From positions 1 to 13,663 of the forward strand of contig JAFGHG010000174.1 in the NCBI GenBank assembly GCA_016939345.1: DNA of 13,663 bases, given 5' to 3'. The number at the start of each line of letters is the position of its first letter. Position 1 is the first letter of the stretch. Of this stretch, positions 13,643 to 13,663 are shown in pieces. The position numbers were made by a program, and so were the translations under genes. The notes under the pieces were generated by a model that was given only the letters and a program-made list of their open reading frames with translations, did not search any database and had not been told where the DNA came from. This DNA is from Candidatus Omnitrophota bacterium. GTDB lineage: Bacteria > Omnitrophota > Gorgyraeia > Duberdicusellales > 4484-171.

Positions 13643-13663
13643 ATCCGAAATACGAAATTCGAA
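13643..13663. repeat. Tandem heptamer repeat ATNCGAA, cut by window end
   Basis: Three exact tandem units ATCCGAA, ATACGAA and ATTCGAA run to the last base, so the array probably continues beyond the window. It begins 6 bp after the HAD gene stop. Confidence 0.7.

Noticed and set aside
1..13663. CRISPR array, tRNA, rRNA or transposase gene
   Set aside because: No regularly spaced long repeats with spacers, no cloverleaf or rRNA-like sequence, and no transposase or integrase motifs were seen on either strand.

Overview
This is a moderately AT-rich bacterial window in which all genes lie on the + strand. It most likely comes from a diderm (Gram-negative-type) bacterium. The evidence is a GspG-like pseudopilin, two lipoproteins, a BamE-like domain, and a YdbH/YnbE/YdbL-type envelope gene set, which in known bacteria works between inner and outer membranes. 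The style (short secreted proteins of unknown function, a very long multi-PAS sensor, HD-GYP signalling, AT-rich intergenic repeats) recalls uncultured lineages such as Omnitrophota. That placement is an impression, not something the sequence proves.

Layout. (1) 1-1030: a pseudopilin whose true start lies upstream of the first GTG, followed closely by a stand-alone CheY-like receiver. (2) 1031-2147: an RlmB/TrmH-type rRNA 2'-O-methyltransferase gene flanked by two repeat-rich intergenic stretches. The first carries six copies of a GGTWACG heptamer. The second carries a perfect 15-bp hairpin and then a near-consensus sigma70 promoter. (3) 2148-6494: a 1448-residue soluble sensor with about eight PAS domains, one GAF domain and an intact C-terminal HD-GYP domain, predicted to hydrolyse cyclic di-GMP. 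(4) 6571-8011: two secreted proteins of unknown function, one with a small beta-barrel-like domain plus TPRs and one orphan, closed by a strong intrinsic terminator. (5) 8113-9307: a cyclophilin-like (TM1367/DUF369-type) protein and a membrane-anchored alpha/beta hydrolase. (6) 9380-11740: a compact operon of BamE-like lipoprotein, YdbH-like AsmA-family protein, a lipoprotein that looks like YnbE fused to YdbL, and a two-TM small protein, ending in an intrinsic terminator. (7) 11811-13636: the biotin transporter subunit BioY, a DUF502 membrane protein, and a HAD phosphatase overlapping it by 4 bp. The window ends inside a tandem heptamer repeat.

The most notable system is the envelope operon. 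Proteins that are separate YdbH, YnbE and YdbL in Enterobacteria appear here as a short YdbH-like protein plus one fused YnbE-YdbL lipoprotein, translationally coupled to a BamE-like lipoprotein. By analogy it could move phospholipid between membranes. The second most notable item is the giant PAS/GAF/HD-GYP sensor, whose last PAS domain carries a four-cysteine motif. At promoter level, the string TATGGTA recurs in four upstream regions as an apparent extended -10 element.
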